A program made the position numbers and the translations under genes. Positions 11,592 to 22,403 of a DNA stretch of 64,000 nucleotides are shown here, piece after piece. The stretch is from the NCBI GenBank assembly GCA_032622095.1, contig CP136062.1, positions 137,162,351 through 137,226,350 on the forward strand. Reading direction: 5' to 3'. The notes below the pieces were generated by a model. The model searched no databases and was not told where the DNA came from. It was given only the letters and a program-made list of their open reading frames with translations. The stretch is from Siphonodentalium dalli. Its lineage: Eukaryota; Mollusca; Scaphopoda; Gadilida; Siphonodentaliidae. How positions within the stretch are numbered: position 1 is the stretch's first letter; each line of letters starts with the position of its first letter.

Positions 11592-12756
11592 CAACATTGA
11601 GCTTACAAAGGACATTAACAGGTATTAAGGAGTCAAGCGAGTGCATAATTAATCTTGACATAAAATTTCCTCGAATTGAACCTGGAATGGATTATTCTTT
11701 ACTTCAGTATTTAGGTTGAAAATTTTTCAAAACCCCGACTAAGATAGCCTAGTTACCAGTAACCGAGACATTATTTATTTATAGTTTAAAAAATGTTGCA
11801 CATCTTCAATATATGGGTAACAATACTTTGAAGTTTCAAATGTCTACGATCAAAACTGTAGGAGTTGATTACACCATGAAGGTACCCTCATACAGAAAAT
11901 TATAAAAAATGTTGAAGTTTCTAAGTCGAAAAGGGTTAATAACTTTATAAAAATATTCCGTCATCTATATACATGTTGCACATCTTCAATATGTGGGCAA
12001 CAATATTCTGAAGTTTCGAATCTCTTGGATGAAAAATGTAGGAGGAGTTGATTACACCATGAAGGTAATCAAAAGTGTGACGGCTGGGCGAACGGACGGA
12101 CGGAGCCCATTTCTATAGTCCCCCGAAAATTAATTATCGGGGGACAAAAATCTGCAGATGTTTAACCCATTTCTTGACGACAGTAAATTACTATAATCTA
12201 GAGTATTTTTGTGTGACCCACATAATGTGAGTAAAGGGGGATGCCCAATAGCAGAAGAGTCCACAGATAGAGGTACCATGTCTTACCCACCGGAAGCTGA
12301 CATAAGCTAATGATAGGTAGAGCATACTGCTGTATAGGCAGTTTCTGGTATAGTCATAAAGAATAGGAATAGTTTAACCCATTTCTTGACGATATTAAAT
12401 TACTATAATCTACAGTATTGATGTTGAATTACATAAACGAATTATACTATTATAGACAAATGTAAATAATCAAACTGAGCAAGGAATTTAATCTAAATAT
12501 ATCTTCTTTTTTTTTAGATTAATTTTTTTTTTCAATTGGATACAACATCCAATTCTAACTATTATCTGTATTTTGGACTGAGAAGCTGGTATACAAAATT
12601 TTGTTCCGGTCGGACAGAACGTGTAACGATGTTTAAGTTATCGCACCACACATGAAGGGTAGACATACAGGCGAACAACGAGTGGTCAAACTGTACATCA
12701 ACACTATGTGTATCATACTATGGCATGAGTACACATAAAAATCAATTTCCAGATAA

Positions 12757-12969
12757 ATGAAGGAGAATATTTCGAGAACAGAGAAAGCGAACACTGTTAG
12801 CATATTAAGTCATGACAAACCTTATACCACTAAAATTCAGTCTATTTTTCATTCATTAACAGATACAGGCAGAAGAATATCAAGCAGACAGAATTTTTTA
12901 AGAGATACAGAAATGATGTGCCGAAAGAACTATACAACAGACCAGCTAATGTCATCAATCACTGTATGA
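12757..12969 (+). CDS. Short ORF in array unit 4, unknown
   Basis: Same ORF with a single amino acid change: Lys to Asn at residue 46, in SSRQNF. Confidence 0.25.
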   Translation: MKENISRTEKANTVSILSHDKPYTTKIQSIFHSLTDTGRRISSRQNFLRDTEMMCRKNYTTDQLMSSITV

Positions 12970-13172
12970 CAACATTGAGCTTACAAAGGACATTAACAGG
13001 TATTAAGGAGTCAAGCGAGTGCATAATTAATCTTGACATAAAATTTCCTCGAATTGAACCTGGAATGGATTATTCTTAACTTCAGTATTTAGGTTGAAAA
13101 TTTTTCAAAACCCCGACTAAGATAGCCTAGTTACCAGTAACCGAGACATATTATTTATTTATAGTTTAAAAA

Positions 13173-13760
13173 ATGATGACAGTTATAATGGATCTCTTAA
13201 TAGCCAATATTTAGTCAAGTTTTTCAAAAACTCGACTTATGGTTTGACGAGGGACGGTTGGCGGGCGGCTGACATAACGAATGCCTTATAACTTTGACAT
13301 TTGTGAACGGATTAAAAAAAATGTTGGTATGTGAGTTGCTTCCTATGACTATTTACTGCCTGCAGAAAATGGGTCACGTCCGAACTTTTTGACAAGAGTT
13401 ATCCATCTTTGATGACTTTTTAGCATTTTTTTCACCTCTAGCGCGATAACTCAATTAAATATCAACTGATTCAAACCATATTTGGTATATAAGTCTCTTG
13501 CAACAATATCTCGGACGAGTTCGAAAACCAGGTTTGTCCGAATGTTTTCCCAGGAGTTATGGGCCTTAGTTTGTCTATTTTTTTCACCGCTAGCGCGATA
13601 AATCAATTAAATATTAACTGATTCAATCCATATTTGGTATACAAGTCTCTTGCAACAATATCTCGGACGAGTTCGATAACCAGGTTTGTCCGAATTTTTG
13701 GGCCTTATTGCCAAGTTATTGGCAGAATTTTTTTTCGACTGCCAATAAACTCGACATAAC
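13173..13760. repeat. Array flank with internal two-copy duplication
   Basis: After the last unit the sequence diverges. A block containing CTAGCGCGATAACTCAATTA, CATATTTGGTATATAAG and ATCTCGGACGAGTTCG occurs twice, near 13438-13545 and 13588-13695, spaced about 150 bp. No coding signal. Confidence 0.75.
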
Positions 13761-13839
13761 ATCTTAGATGCGTACTTCTTGTTTTTTAAAGCAACAACAT
13801 TTTCTACGTCAGAAAGGGGGGGGGGGATAACTCCACCAA

Positions 13840-14036
13840 AAAATGTCCGACGTCATAATCGCAGCTGCACAGGTTCCCATGGTGGTTGATGTCTGTGCCA
13901 AGTTTCACGGAAAATGATCGTAAAACGACCGAGAATAACTCCGAGCAAATTTGTGTCCACGGACGGACGGACAAGCTGATTCCAGTATACACCCCCCCAT
14001 AACTCGTTGCTGGGGGGGGGGTGGTATACAAATACA
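13840..14036 (-). repeat. Dispersed foldback-type repeat, right copy
   Basis: Reverse complement of the block at 7272-7470, ending in a G-rich tract and GGTATAC. Together the copies form a large inverted pair around the tandem array. The minus-strand ORF at 13804-14358 reads through this repeat and is not supported. Confidence 0.8.
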
Positions 14037-14099
14037 AACTGGAGTTATCTATCAGAAACCAAAAATGTGGACGGACTGACAGACTGAGCGCAACTTTGG

Positions 14100-14240
14100 A
14101 TTTTTTTTTAGATATGTATGTATGGTATTGGAAATGCTTATAAGTTATTGTCAGATATCTTTTGGTCCAATGGATTATGCTTATCCTGGTTGAAATGAGA
14201 CTTGCCACTATCGCTCTAATTCGTATAAATATTGACGGAC
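14100..14240. repeat. Dispersed repeat, inverted match at 27300-27395
   Basis: AAGTTATTGTCAGATATC, then GGTCCAATGGATTATGC and GGTTGAAATGAGACTTGCC appear in reverse complement at about 27300-27395. Confidence 0.75.
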
Positions 14241-14329
14241 AGATGACGGACAAGTAGTGATGGCTATAGCTCCACCGGAGACTTCGTCTCAGGTGAGCTA
14301 AACCATTTTGCATTGATATTTTCTTGCAG

Positions 14330-14626
14330 AGAGGACATACAACAGCTGAGTGATACACATAAAGTTAAACCCCGATTCCTGAGCATAACATACGACATTC
14401 AACTTGGTGGACAAGACATGCTACCTTCTTGCCAGTCCCTGGACTGGAAAATCAACGGCCTGCCATGCAAGCACCTGTTCGCTGTGATAGCATTGAATGG
14501 TATGGACTATACATGCCTGGGAAAGTACTGGGATAGTCCTTTTTTTACAACTAGACATGGGTAACCATCCAGGAATTGAGGTACCGGTAGATGATGGCCA
14601 ACATGACACACAGACTGAGGAAAATG
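14330..14626 (+). CDS. Exon encoding SWIM zinc finger
   Basis: A strong acceptor TATTTTCTTGCAG precedes the exon, which opens in phase 2 with A|GAG GAC ATA. It contains PSCQSLDWKINGLPCKHLFA, a SWIM-type finger in which a Cys pair and a Cys-x-His pair (LPCKH) would bind zinc. SWIM fingers bind DNA or protein partners and are common beside MULE transposases. A run of seven T residues at 14540-14546 shifts the frame. With six T the reading continues as FLQLDMGNHPGIEVPVDDG to the donor AAT G|GTAAGA at 14627. The donor phase (1) matches the next acceptor. The slip is in a homopolymer and may be a sequencing error. Confidence 0.75.
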
Positions 14627-15245
14627 GTAAGAACTTCCAAGAAGGAAACAGATTATTATATGATTGTTTATGATCAGGGACCAGCATAGAGTTATAGTGG
14701 TGTGGTTATATGCGGTCAGCCAGGAGCAGATGATATGTGGATAATTATCAACACAGTGAACTGGTATGATTAAGATATTTGCACTGTATGGGATAACATA
14801 GCTCACGTACAGCCTTTTATTGTGACTGAATTATTAAAACTTTCATAACAGGGATGTTAGAAGCGCCAATGAGCAAGGGTGGGGTGGGGGTTGCTTCTTT
14901 AATATATGTAGCTTTAACTACAGCTACACATATAACATCGTTGTTTGTTATTCAAAAATATTTAATAAATCTGAACAAAATCCTTTGTTGAGCATGTTCA
15001 TAGAAGAGAACATCCAAACAAAATTTCATTGAGCTCCGAGCACTACTGTTTAAGTTATGACATCAACAGACATCTGACGAATATGCATGGATGGACAGGT
15101 ACAAAACAGTATACCCTTTTTGTTTTTAAAAGGGGTATAATAATTTATTTTTTTTACATATTTTTTACACCAGAGTATATATTGGATGTGGAGGTAAATA
15201 ATTTCGAAAAACACTAATAAGATGCTTCAATATTTTAACCAACAG
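14627..15245. other. Intron, nothing further seen
   Basis: Bounded by GTAAGA and TTTAACCAACAG. AT-rich, with a T-rich tract near 15140-15165. No other feature supported. Confidence 0.6.
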
Positions 15246-15477
15246 CAACCCAGTTGGAGATGACCTTTTCAACGCTGCCAGACCCTCGAATGCCCAAAAA
15301 GAACATGCAATCAAAATGCCATGAAATGATTACAAACATTAAACACAGGTCTTATCAAGCAGACCATGATGCCCTGAAAATACTGTATGACTCCTTAGCT
15401 ACAGCAGCCAAACAACTTGATGACTCACTCATAAGGCTGGATGGAATGGTTATTGAACCGGAGCCAGAAAGGAATAG
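15246..15477 (+). CDS. Exon of SWIM/PHD gene, probable helical region
   Basis: 232 bp: two bases, 76 codons, two bases. With the previous G the first codon is Ala. The product contains LPDPRMPKKNMQSKCHEMI and a stretch rich in Leu, Asp and Ala (ALKILYDSLATAAKQLDDSL) that looks helical. It ends at the donor AG|GTTAGT in phase 2, as needed for the next exon. No known domain recognised. Confidence 0.7.
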
Positions 15478-15805
15478 GTTAGTATAAGCTACTAAAGTTA
15501 ATTTTAGTTATACCACGACAGGTTTTTACTATGTGAATATCTGTATGATTACTAGGATAAACATTCGCCCTATTCGGCACTGTGCACAATTCTCTCTCAA
15601 TGAACTAGTATATACACATACATGTACTAGGAAGTGCAGGCAGTGCGACCTTACCAGACAAATTTTACATCTTTTACTGAATTCCCAGGGTTGTAATGTC
15701 TGAAAAACAAGACATGTGTGGTAAACCGGCAAGCTCACAATTTGTGGGCAGTCATAGTGAGCGAAAAATAGTTTGATTTGACACATGGGAAATTTCCATT
15801 TCCAG

Positions 15806-15923
15806 CAAAACAGACGCCAAAGAGAAAACAAATTATGCTCCAATTACAAAAGCAAAGAGGAGAAAACACCCGTATGCAAGTAGAGTTGGGGAGAAGGCTA
15901 AGATGATGCGACAACAGTACAAG
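15806..15923 (+). CDS. Exon of SWIM/PHD gene, basic linker
   Basis: Acceptor TTTCCATTTCCAG. One base completes a Ser codon, then 39 codons run without stop to AAG|GTGAGA (phase 0). The translation is strongly basic (KAKRRKHPYASRVGEKAKMM), possibly a nuclear localisation region. This is an inference from composition. Confidence 0.7.
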
Positions 15924-16047
15924 GTGAGAAAATGGCATTTGGAAACTCTTTTGGCCAAACAAACGGGCATAAAAAAATTGGGAATTAACCTCTTCCAACA
16001 TACATACATGTAGATATCCCCTGCAAGTTTTATTGTGACAGACTATC

Positions 16048-17000
16048 TAGGGTCCTGCGAATATTCGAATCGATTCGAACGTCAAATTTGATTCCAATTC
16101 GAGTCGAAATGTCCAACTCAAAATTTCGAATATACACTGACGAAAAGGTAGACTGTTTACAGACAAGTAAACACGTCGATCTTAGCTGTTTCTGTGCGAT
16201 TTAGTTCCCGAAAATTGTGAATATATGCACCTTTATTATTCTTATTGTACATCGCGAATGTTCGCATGCTATTAAATATAAGTATAGTCAGAAACTAGCC
16301 ACAAAAGGATGACTGAATACGTCTGAATTCTAGCATCGAACAGAGTAGTCAAAAGCTCGGAGATTGACGATGAACCGACGTCGCGCATAAATTATAATAG
16401 GTAGGAGACTGAGCAACCGCTAGCGTTATCTGCCGACTATCAGATCCGTATCATATTCCGATTTATGTAATATCACCGAGAATGTGAACAACACGTGTTT
16501 CCAGCGTCGAAAAGTGCATGTGGGCGGTGTTTTCCTTTGAAGCTGACTTTCAGTTTTGGAGCATTCTTTGACACTTGTTTAACTTATGTAAGTTATGTCT
16601 GCGAATTGCATTTTACTCATGTATTTTTTTTGCGACTGTTGTTGCGTCTTCAAGTTTATAACAACGGGTGTTTACGAACGCCGATTTGCAATTTAACATG
16701 TACATGCATACTGTACAAATTTCGCGTGGTATCAATTCCGATAATCCATTTAGTGGTTATTTATTAATCGTAACGGCCGCATGGACATTTTGATCTGTTT
16801 TTTTCTTCTCGACTATCATCAATTGAAGATACTACTTTCGCGAACGACGGTTGATCGCCACATAAGTTATGATGGAACTTCATTAGAAGGTTTCACAAAT
16901 CGCCTAAATTATAATCGTTTACAAAACTTGCCTAATTGAGAATGCAACACAGGTATGAGTCGATTCGATTTGATCAAAATCTCCAATTCGCATAACCCTA
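16048..17000. mobile_element. hAT-like non-autonomous element in an intron
   Basis: The element begins TAGGGTCCTGCGAAT and ends ATTCGCATAACCCTA, terminal inverted repeats with two mismatches in 15. It is flanked by a perfect 8-bp direct repeat AGACTATC (16040-16047 and 17001-17008), the duplication size of hAT transposons. Length 953 bp. No transposase ORF is visible; the 90-codon ORF at 16495-16767 has no recognisable domain. It lies in the intron between the exons at 15806 and 17211. Confidence 0.85.
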
Positions 17001-17210
17001 AGACTATCCCTACAATGAATGAATGGGAATCGAATTAAATAGCAATAATTTGGGTCATCAGAGTTTATCTTCTATTTATCAACATAAAAGGCACAAAAAA
17101 CTAATTTCCACTAGCATGAGTTAAGAAATAAGGATTTGCTAAGATTACCCATGACCGCCTTTAGCAATGACTATTATATCTCAAAATTTACATTGTGCTA
17201 TTAATTTCAG

Positions 17211-17283
17211 GTGAATATTCCTGTAAATGATAATCCGAGTTCTATAGATGACCTTCGATTGGCAACAGTGGAAACCATACCAG
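17211..17283 (+). CDS. Exon of SWIM/PHD gene
   Basis: Acceptor TATTAATTTCAG, then 24 codons (VNIPVNDNPSSIDDLRLATV and four more) and one base before the donor G|GTTAGT. Phase 0 in, 1 out, consistent with both neighbours. Acidic spacer, no domain recognised. Confidence 0.65.
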
Positions 17284-17618
17284 GTTAGTAGTAATGTTCT
17301 CTCTTCTCCTTTATTGATAGCAATTTCCGCCACTCAAATGAATGGGCTCCTCATTTCATCAGTACTGCAAACTTGGGATGTCCTTTGGAATTCCTAATCT
17401 TCAGCTAGTTCTGCGAAAAAGATAAAACATTAATACAAAACTCTGTATGTGTCTGAAGGGGGGAGGTCAGTTGAACACGTTGGAATGGGATTTCCATTCA
17501 AATCAGCAAAGCAAAAGTTACGTAATTATATGATTAATTGTGGCTCCCCTAGTTATATTTATCAAATTCAAACTAAATTTATATATCCTCCCTTTAATGA
17601 TGTCCAAGTGCCACCTAG

Positions 17619-17711
17619 AAATAGTAGAGATAGAGCAAGCTGACATTGATATAGTCCCAGAACCCACAGTGGAAGTAGAGGTTGAGCATAAATCAGTTGA
17701 TACAACTGCAG
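17619..17711 (+). CDS. Exon of SWIM/PHD gene, acidic
   Basis: After CCACCTAG the exon holds two bases, 30 codons and one base before the donor G|GTACGT. The translation is Glu/Val rich (EQADIDIVPEPTVEVEVEHK). Phases 1 in and 1 out match. The acceptor is weak (few pyrimidines), so the left edge is less certain than the right. Confidence 0.55.
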
Positions 17712-18020
17712 GTACGTTTCTGTATGATAACAAAAATTAAACTGATGTATTGTGGTGACCTGTTATGTGTTAAGTGTTATCAAATACAGTCCTGCAAACA
17801 ACATAAAACATTTAAACAAAACTATGTATCTGAAGGGGATATATAAATATTTCCAGACCAGATGTTCTAAAAAGTGAACTTACATTCTAAAGACTTCCAC
17901 TGATCTCCAATTCGTTGACCAGAAAGAATCATAGCAAATAGCTCTGCAAACAAGATCAAACAATTTATTACAATAACTTTATTATACATGTATATACTTA
18001 AGCAGGCCATTTCCTTTCAG

Positions 18021-18040
18021 ACACAGCAGATGAAGATGAG
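18021..18040 (+). CDS. 20-bp micro-exon of SWIM/PHD gene
   Basis: Acceptor ATTTCCTTTCAG then two bases and six codons (with the preceding G: DTADEDE) before the donor GAG|GTGAAT. Phases 1 in, 0 out. The same frame could instead read on for about 17 codons to TGA near 18090, giving an alternative C-terminus without the PHD finger. Confidence 0.45.
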
Positions 18041-18829
18041 GTGAATGGGAAAATAAAAGTACCAGATAATAAATATCGCTTCTCATTATGAGAAAAAAAT
18101 TAATTGGCTTACAGTCCAATGTGTTATAAAACGGACTTTAATTAGGACCAGAGTTTAAAAGAAAAACATTCCTGCTTTATGATTTTCACCCGAGTAAAGT
18201 TTTGAATAATTAATCCTAGAGTTTCTTGGAAGAATAATAAAAGTGTAACTGGAGATGCAACCTGTAGGGTCCAGACCAGGTTTTAGTCATATAAAGCGTA
18301 AAATCAAAGATGGCCACTGACAGCCATGATTTTAACAGAATTTCGGATCGAGTGATAACGGAAATTGTTGATTGATGCACACACAGGACAACCATGACTG
18401 ACGCCAAACCATGGCTACAGCTCAAACTTCACTTTGTCAAGTTTAGCTAAAAACGATGCGTGTTAAGGCCAAAATAAAAAAAATATGTGTGTTTGGGGGT
18501 CTCCATACCTACCATATATTAAAGGTGCATACCCTAAACTTTTTATTGGGCCTCTAGTAAATTTATATCTCTATGCCCAGATATTGAGTTTTTGTCAAAT
18601 AAAATTATCAAATTAATATATTTTGACAGTCTATTGGATTATACACCCAAACTTTACATTGATACATGTAGAATTGTATCACCCCAAGTACTCTGAGATC
18701 AAATACAATTTCAATGTCCACAGCATTTGAGAACAAAAAATCTACCTACCTACCATAATTATCAGAGAGGGTGGAACCCCAAACACAGGTATAATTTTGT
18801 TTGGCCTAATTATTCTGGGTTTATTTTAG

Positions 18830-18973
18830 ATACAAAAATCCAAAGCATATAAAAGATGAGGAAGAGATTTGAATCCAAAATTAAAGAACTTGACAGAGTA
18901 AACACCATAAAGGCGTTCCATCCAGACATCTCAAGGGGTGCCCTCATGCTAGCACTTTGTAAACAAAATGCTG
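18830..18973 (+). CDS. Exon of SWIM/PHD gene, basic, with one-base slip
   Basis: Acceptor GTTTATTTTAG. The phase-0 reading IQKSKAYK is interrupted after TATAAAAGATG, and a reading one base away continues as KRFESKIKELDRVNTIK to GALMLALCKQNA and the donor G|GTAAGG. One extra A in the A-run at about 18850-18853 would join both. With that base the length is 145 bp, which fits phase 0 in and phase 1 out as the neighbours require. Confidence 0.6.
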
Positions 18974-19286
18974 GTAAGGTTGATCGTTCGGACAATTATT
19001 TATATGCCATTTTACACACTCCCCACTCTGTGCCAATGCACTCTTATATATGTAGGCAGCCTCACATATATAATATATGTTATTACTAATACTACAGGCC
19101 GAGGCCTCATAACTCGGCCAATGTGGAAACAACCAATTAATAAGTATTTTATTAATTAGCAATTGTTGTTTCAATGGACGAATATATTAACATGGATATA
19201 CCATTGTGTGATTTATTATATATATAGACACACCCACACGAGTCTCAAATACGAGTGAATGCATCGGCACAGAGTATATAATAATG

Positions 19287-19430
19287 CTGCACATATCAAC
19301 ATTAATACACAGCATGTGTTTAGGGACTAAAGAGTAAATGTTCTCATCAGAATATTCACTGCACATATCAACATTAATACACAGCATGTGTTTAGGGACT
19401 AAAGAGTAAATGTTCTCATCGGAATATTCA
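19287..19430. repeat. Perfect-looking 72-bp tandem duplication in last intron
   Basis: CTGCACATATCAACATTAAT to CATCAGAATATTCA is repeated immediately (19287-19358 and 19359-19430) with one change (CATCAG/CATCGG). Confidence 0.95.
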
Positions 19431-19722
19431 CAAGTGAAACAATGGTAGAATTGTGCCAAATGCCAATAGTTAATCAAATTTGTTATTTTCTACCAAAAAT
19501 GGAAAGCGGCGAATCATTAAACATGAATAACTAACTTGTTAAGCATAAAATTAATTTACGATGGTCTTAGTTTTTGATGAATGCAAATTGTTATTTATTA
19601 ACATGCATGTATCAAGGCAAAATCCAAACGCAGAACCTACCATCTTTGAGGCATTTTCAGAAAATAGTATCCTCAATAGTTTTTTGGATCAATTTCAGCT
19701 TAGCATCATCTCGGCATTTCAG

Positions 19723-19919
19723 ATCAAACCAAAGAACCTACAAAACAGAAATACTCTAAATACCCATGTGGTGTGTGTTCGGAGGAATGTATTGTGGACT
19801 GTGTTGCATGCGATGCATGCAACGGGTGGCACAATTACAAGTGTGTTCAGCTAAACGGAGACGAGATACACCTAAAAGATCAGGACTGGTTTTGCAGCTC
19901 ATGCAAGAGGGAGAGATAA
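19723..19919 (+). CDS. Last exon: C-terminal PHD finger
   Basis: Acceptor CGGCATTTCAG; the exon enters in phase 1, the phase left by the exon at 18830-18973. It encodes a basic linker (DQTKEPTKQKYSKY) and then a PHD-type zinc finger: CGVC, CDAC, GWHNYKC and WFCSSC. It ends in TAA at 19917-19919. PHD fingers read histone H3 tails in chromatin proteins and also occur at the ends of transposon-derived proteins. The longer listed-frame ORFs here (19561-19854, 19766-19951) are shadows in other frames. Confidence 0.7.
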
Positions 19920-21396
19920 AACTGACAATTTTCGTAATAGTGATTCTTTAATATCTACTATTAACTGATCTTAATTGTTTTCACTTCTGATAGGGATATA
20001 TCCAGGAAATGTATAATGCCTAGGATGTTTCAAATAGTCTCTAAATGAAACCAGGGAATGAATTCATTATGATACTATATACATGTATGCTGATCAACAA
20101 GTAGAATCAATGATGTTTAGGATTAGGAAATCAAAGTGTTTTTTCTCGTCCGTATAATAGTTAATTTGTGCTTCAGAATGTTGGTGCCCATAAGTTGGCC
20201 ATAACATAACCTGGATATGCCTGACTTCTTATGGTGGTGTTATCGACAGTTTTATATTATTTATATTATTAAAACTGAGAAAACAAATCATTTGTTTAAT
20301 GGGGGGAGGGGGCGCCCCATGTCTAAGGAAATTCTAATGAATCAGCCAATCCACACTGATTATCCTGAAAATATGTTAAACATACGGATGGCGTCGGGTA
20401 TGCTGTTAAAATATTCACCTCCAAAAACCGCCATAAACAGAAAGAATAGTAAAATATAGACAGACTTTGTTCTTATATATATTTTAATATTCCTTCTGTT
20501 AACGGCAATTTGAACAAATGCGAATGTCTCTGTAACGAACACCGCCCGTTAGAGATGGGCGGTACTCGGTATTTACCGTGCGGTATCGGTAGGCCTACCG
20601 GGTACCAGCGTACTTTCGGGGTCAAAATAAGCATACGGGGTGGAATAAGAGTACAGGGTGGACAATTCTGCTAAATCCGGGGCGGAATAACAGTACAGGG
20701 TGGCAATTTACAACACGGAAGCAAGTCCATCTGAAATGCTATACCCGGTATAAGGTCAATAATATATATTTCTCAAATTCTACAGTTTGCTGTTATATGA
20801 GTTACCAAACAGAATTCCATTAACATGTTTGCATTATCTTTTCCTGATCTGAGTAAAGGCTCCAGCAATTCTGATAGGACTATAGTATAAACTTCTTGAC
20901 AATTCCACTTTTTAAATAAACATACGGACCCAAATAAGCACCATACATGGCCTAAAAAAAGACGTTTGCTTCCGCTAACCCGACCGACCCTATTTTAAAA
21001 CCCCGACCCTAAACTTTTTATTGCCATCGCAAAAGAAATAAAAATTGGACCCAAAAAAAATATATAAATTGTATTTAAATTTTTTTTTATTATAATTATT
21101 TTTAATTTAGGTTCCAATTCATATCATAACAAGATGCAAAACATTTATATATTTATATATATTGACATATTAAATTTAAGTTTACAAAACAGTTGGAATC
21201 ATACTGTAAAATATGTTTGGCTTTATCTAGCTTTTATCTGTGAAAACTTAAAATAGGTTTGTTATCATTCAGCCTTCAGTATTTCAATCAAATACAGTAC
21301 AGGAACATTACCAATTTGATCAAATCAACATCTCATAATACCAAATGAAAAATTAACATAGAGATTAGTACGGTACTATAAATAGTAATTACTAAC
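19920..21396. other. Intergenic, no gene; contains old repeat
   Basis: A GC-rich patch near 20555-20705 holds repeated GGGGTGGAATAA-like and ACGGGGTGG words. A block at 20930-21010 containing GGCCTAAAAAAAGACGTTTG and CCGCTAACCC occurs in reverse complement at about 28480-28560. No coding exon supported. Confidence 0.5.
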
Positions 21397-21828
21397 TTAA
21401 AGGCACGTGCGGCCTTAATTGTCAAAAATATTCATATTTGTTCCAAACACCGTTAACAGAAAAACAGTAAAACGCATACAGTTCCGTTCATATATACCAT
21501 GACCATCGCGTAAACAGCATGTTATCATAAAGATCTACTACCGTCGAAATGTCGATTTTCGACAGATTTCCCATTCTCGAGTTTGCCCGTTTCGCCGCGC
21601 CGCCATATTTTACCCCAGCAAGAGCCTGATTATGTTACAGAAGACAACACAATGCTACTGGCTAATCACACACAAATGACATAAACGCTCTTTATTAGTT
21701 CCATATTAGGTATTCACCAACAAAGAACGCTCTTTATGTTTACCATCATAATATAAACAAACACCAGAAAAGTAACTTTTCACTCTTTTGTTTACATAAC
21801 AATGGTCAAACATATGACCATAACATAC
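21397..21828 (+). mobile_element. TTAA-target MITE, copy 1, right end missing
   Basis: Starts TTAA then AGGCACGTGCGGCC and follows the 494-bp family to AACATAC at about 21828, where it stops and retrotransposon coding sequence begins. It carries about 65 bp, including GTCGAAATGTCGATTTTCGAC and a GCCGCGCCGCC stretch, that the other copies lack. Confidence 0.85.
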
Positions 21829-22403
21829 ATAATCTTTTAGTAGTGGAAATATCTGTAGAACCACCGATCTGTTTAATTAATGTGTATATGCATTCAAGGG
21901 GAGATGCTGATAGTGAAGACAGATTTGGATCATATCTAGATGAAGTCACAGAAATTTCAAAGAAATATAGAGATACCCATATAATAATTTACTGTGGGGA
22001 TTGGAACGCTTCTCTTTTGGTGAGGGATAATAACAGGAGATATGTCAAGCTTGATTGTGCAGCAGATGAGATTGGAGATTGGAGTATCGTATGCATGCGG
22101 CCAACATTTTACCACACAAATGAGAGGGACTTGTCTCAAATTGACTACATCTTTATCCACAAGAAATACCAGGAATTACTAATAGATATTGCAATAGCTG
22201 AAAGAAGTGAATTGAATACATCTGATCATGTTCCAGTCACAGGGAAGATTAAATTGATTTTATCCGGTGAGAGAAAAGAAGAATGCAATAAAGTACCAGC
22301 CCGTATAAAATGGGAGAATTGCAACCAACAGCTATATGAGGACTATGTAAGATGTCATCTTAAAAGTGGGAAATCACAGTCACAGTTTGATATGGGTCTA
22401 ATG
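21829..22403 (+). pseudogene. Non-LTR retrotransposon: endonuclease segment
   Basis: An open frame reads VYMHSRGDADSEDRF, then IIYCGDWNASLL, IGDWSIVCMRPTFYHT, LSQIDYIF and TSDHVPVTG. These are the exonuclease-endonuclease-phosphatase motifs of non-LTR retrotransposons: GDWN, the S-Q-I-D-Y-I-F signature and the terminal SDH. This enzyme nicks target DNA to prime reverse transcription. The N-terminal half of the domain is missing, cut off at the MITE copy at 21828. The segment ends at the 8-bp duplication of the inserted hAT-like element and continues in frame at 23342. Confidence 0.85.

Larger units (their letters stand above)
7653..13172. repeat. Tandem array of four 1.38-kb units
   Basis: Four almost identical units start at the landmark ATGTTGCACATCTTCAATAT at 7653, 9034, 10416 and 11793, giving unit lengths of 1381, 1382, 1377 and about 1378 bp. 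Differences are a handful of substitutions and homopolymer length changes, so the expansion is recent. Inside each unit the first 300 bp hold two diverged copies of the ATGTTGCACATCTTC block, and GTTTAACCCATTTCTTGACG also occurs twice. Each unit has a short palindrome, CCCCCGA then AATTAATTA then TCGGGGG. The array lies inside the presumed intron of the MULE/SWIM/PHD gene, exactly where its missing middle exons would be expected. Confidence 0.95.

Noticed and set aside
7653-13172. CRISPR-like array
   Set aside because: Units are 1.38 kb and contiguous without short unique spacers, and the DNA is clearly eukaryotic.
13804-14358. 184-codon minus-strand ORF
   Set aside because: It reads through dispersed repeats and into the antisense of the SWIM exon. 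No domain, and it conflicts with a better-supported exon.
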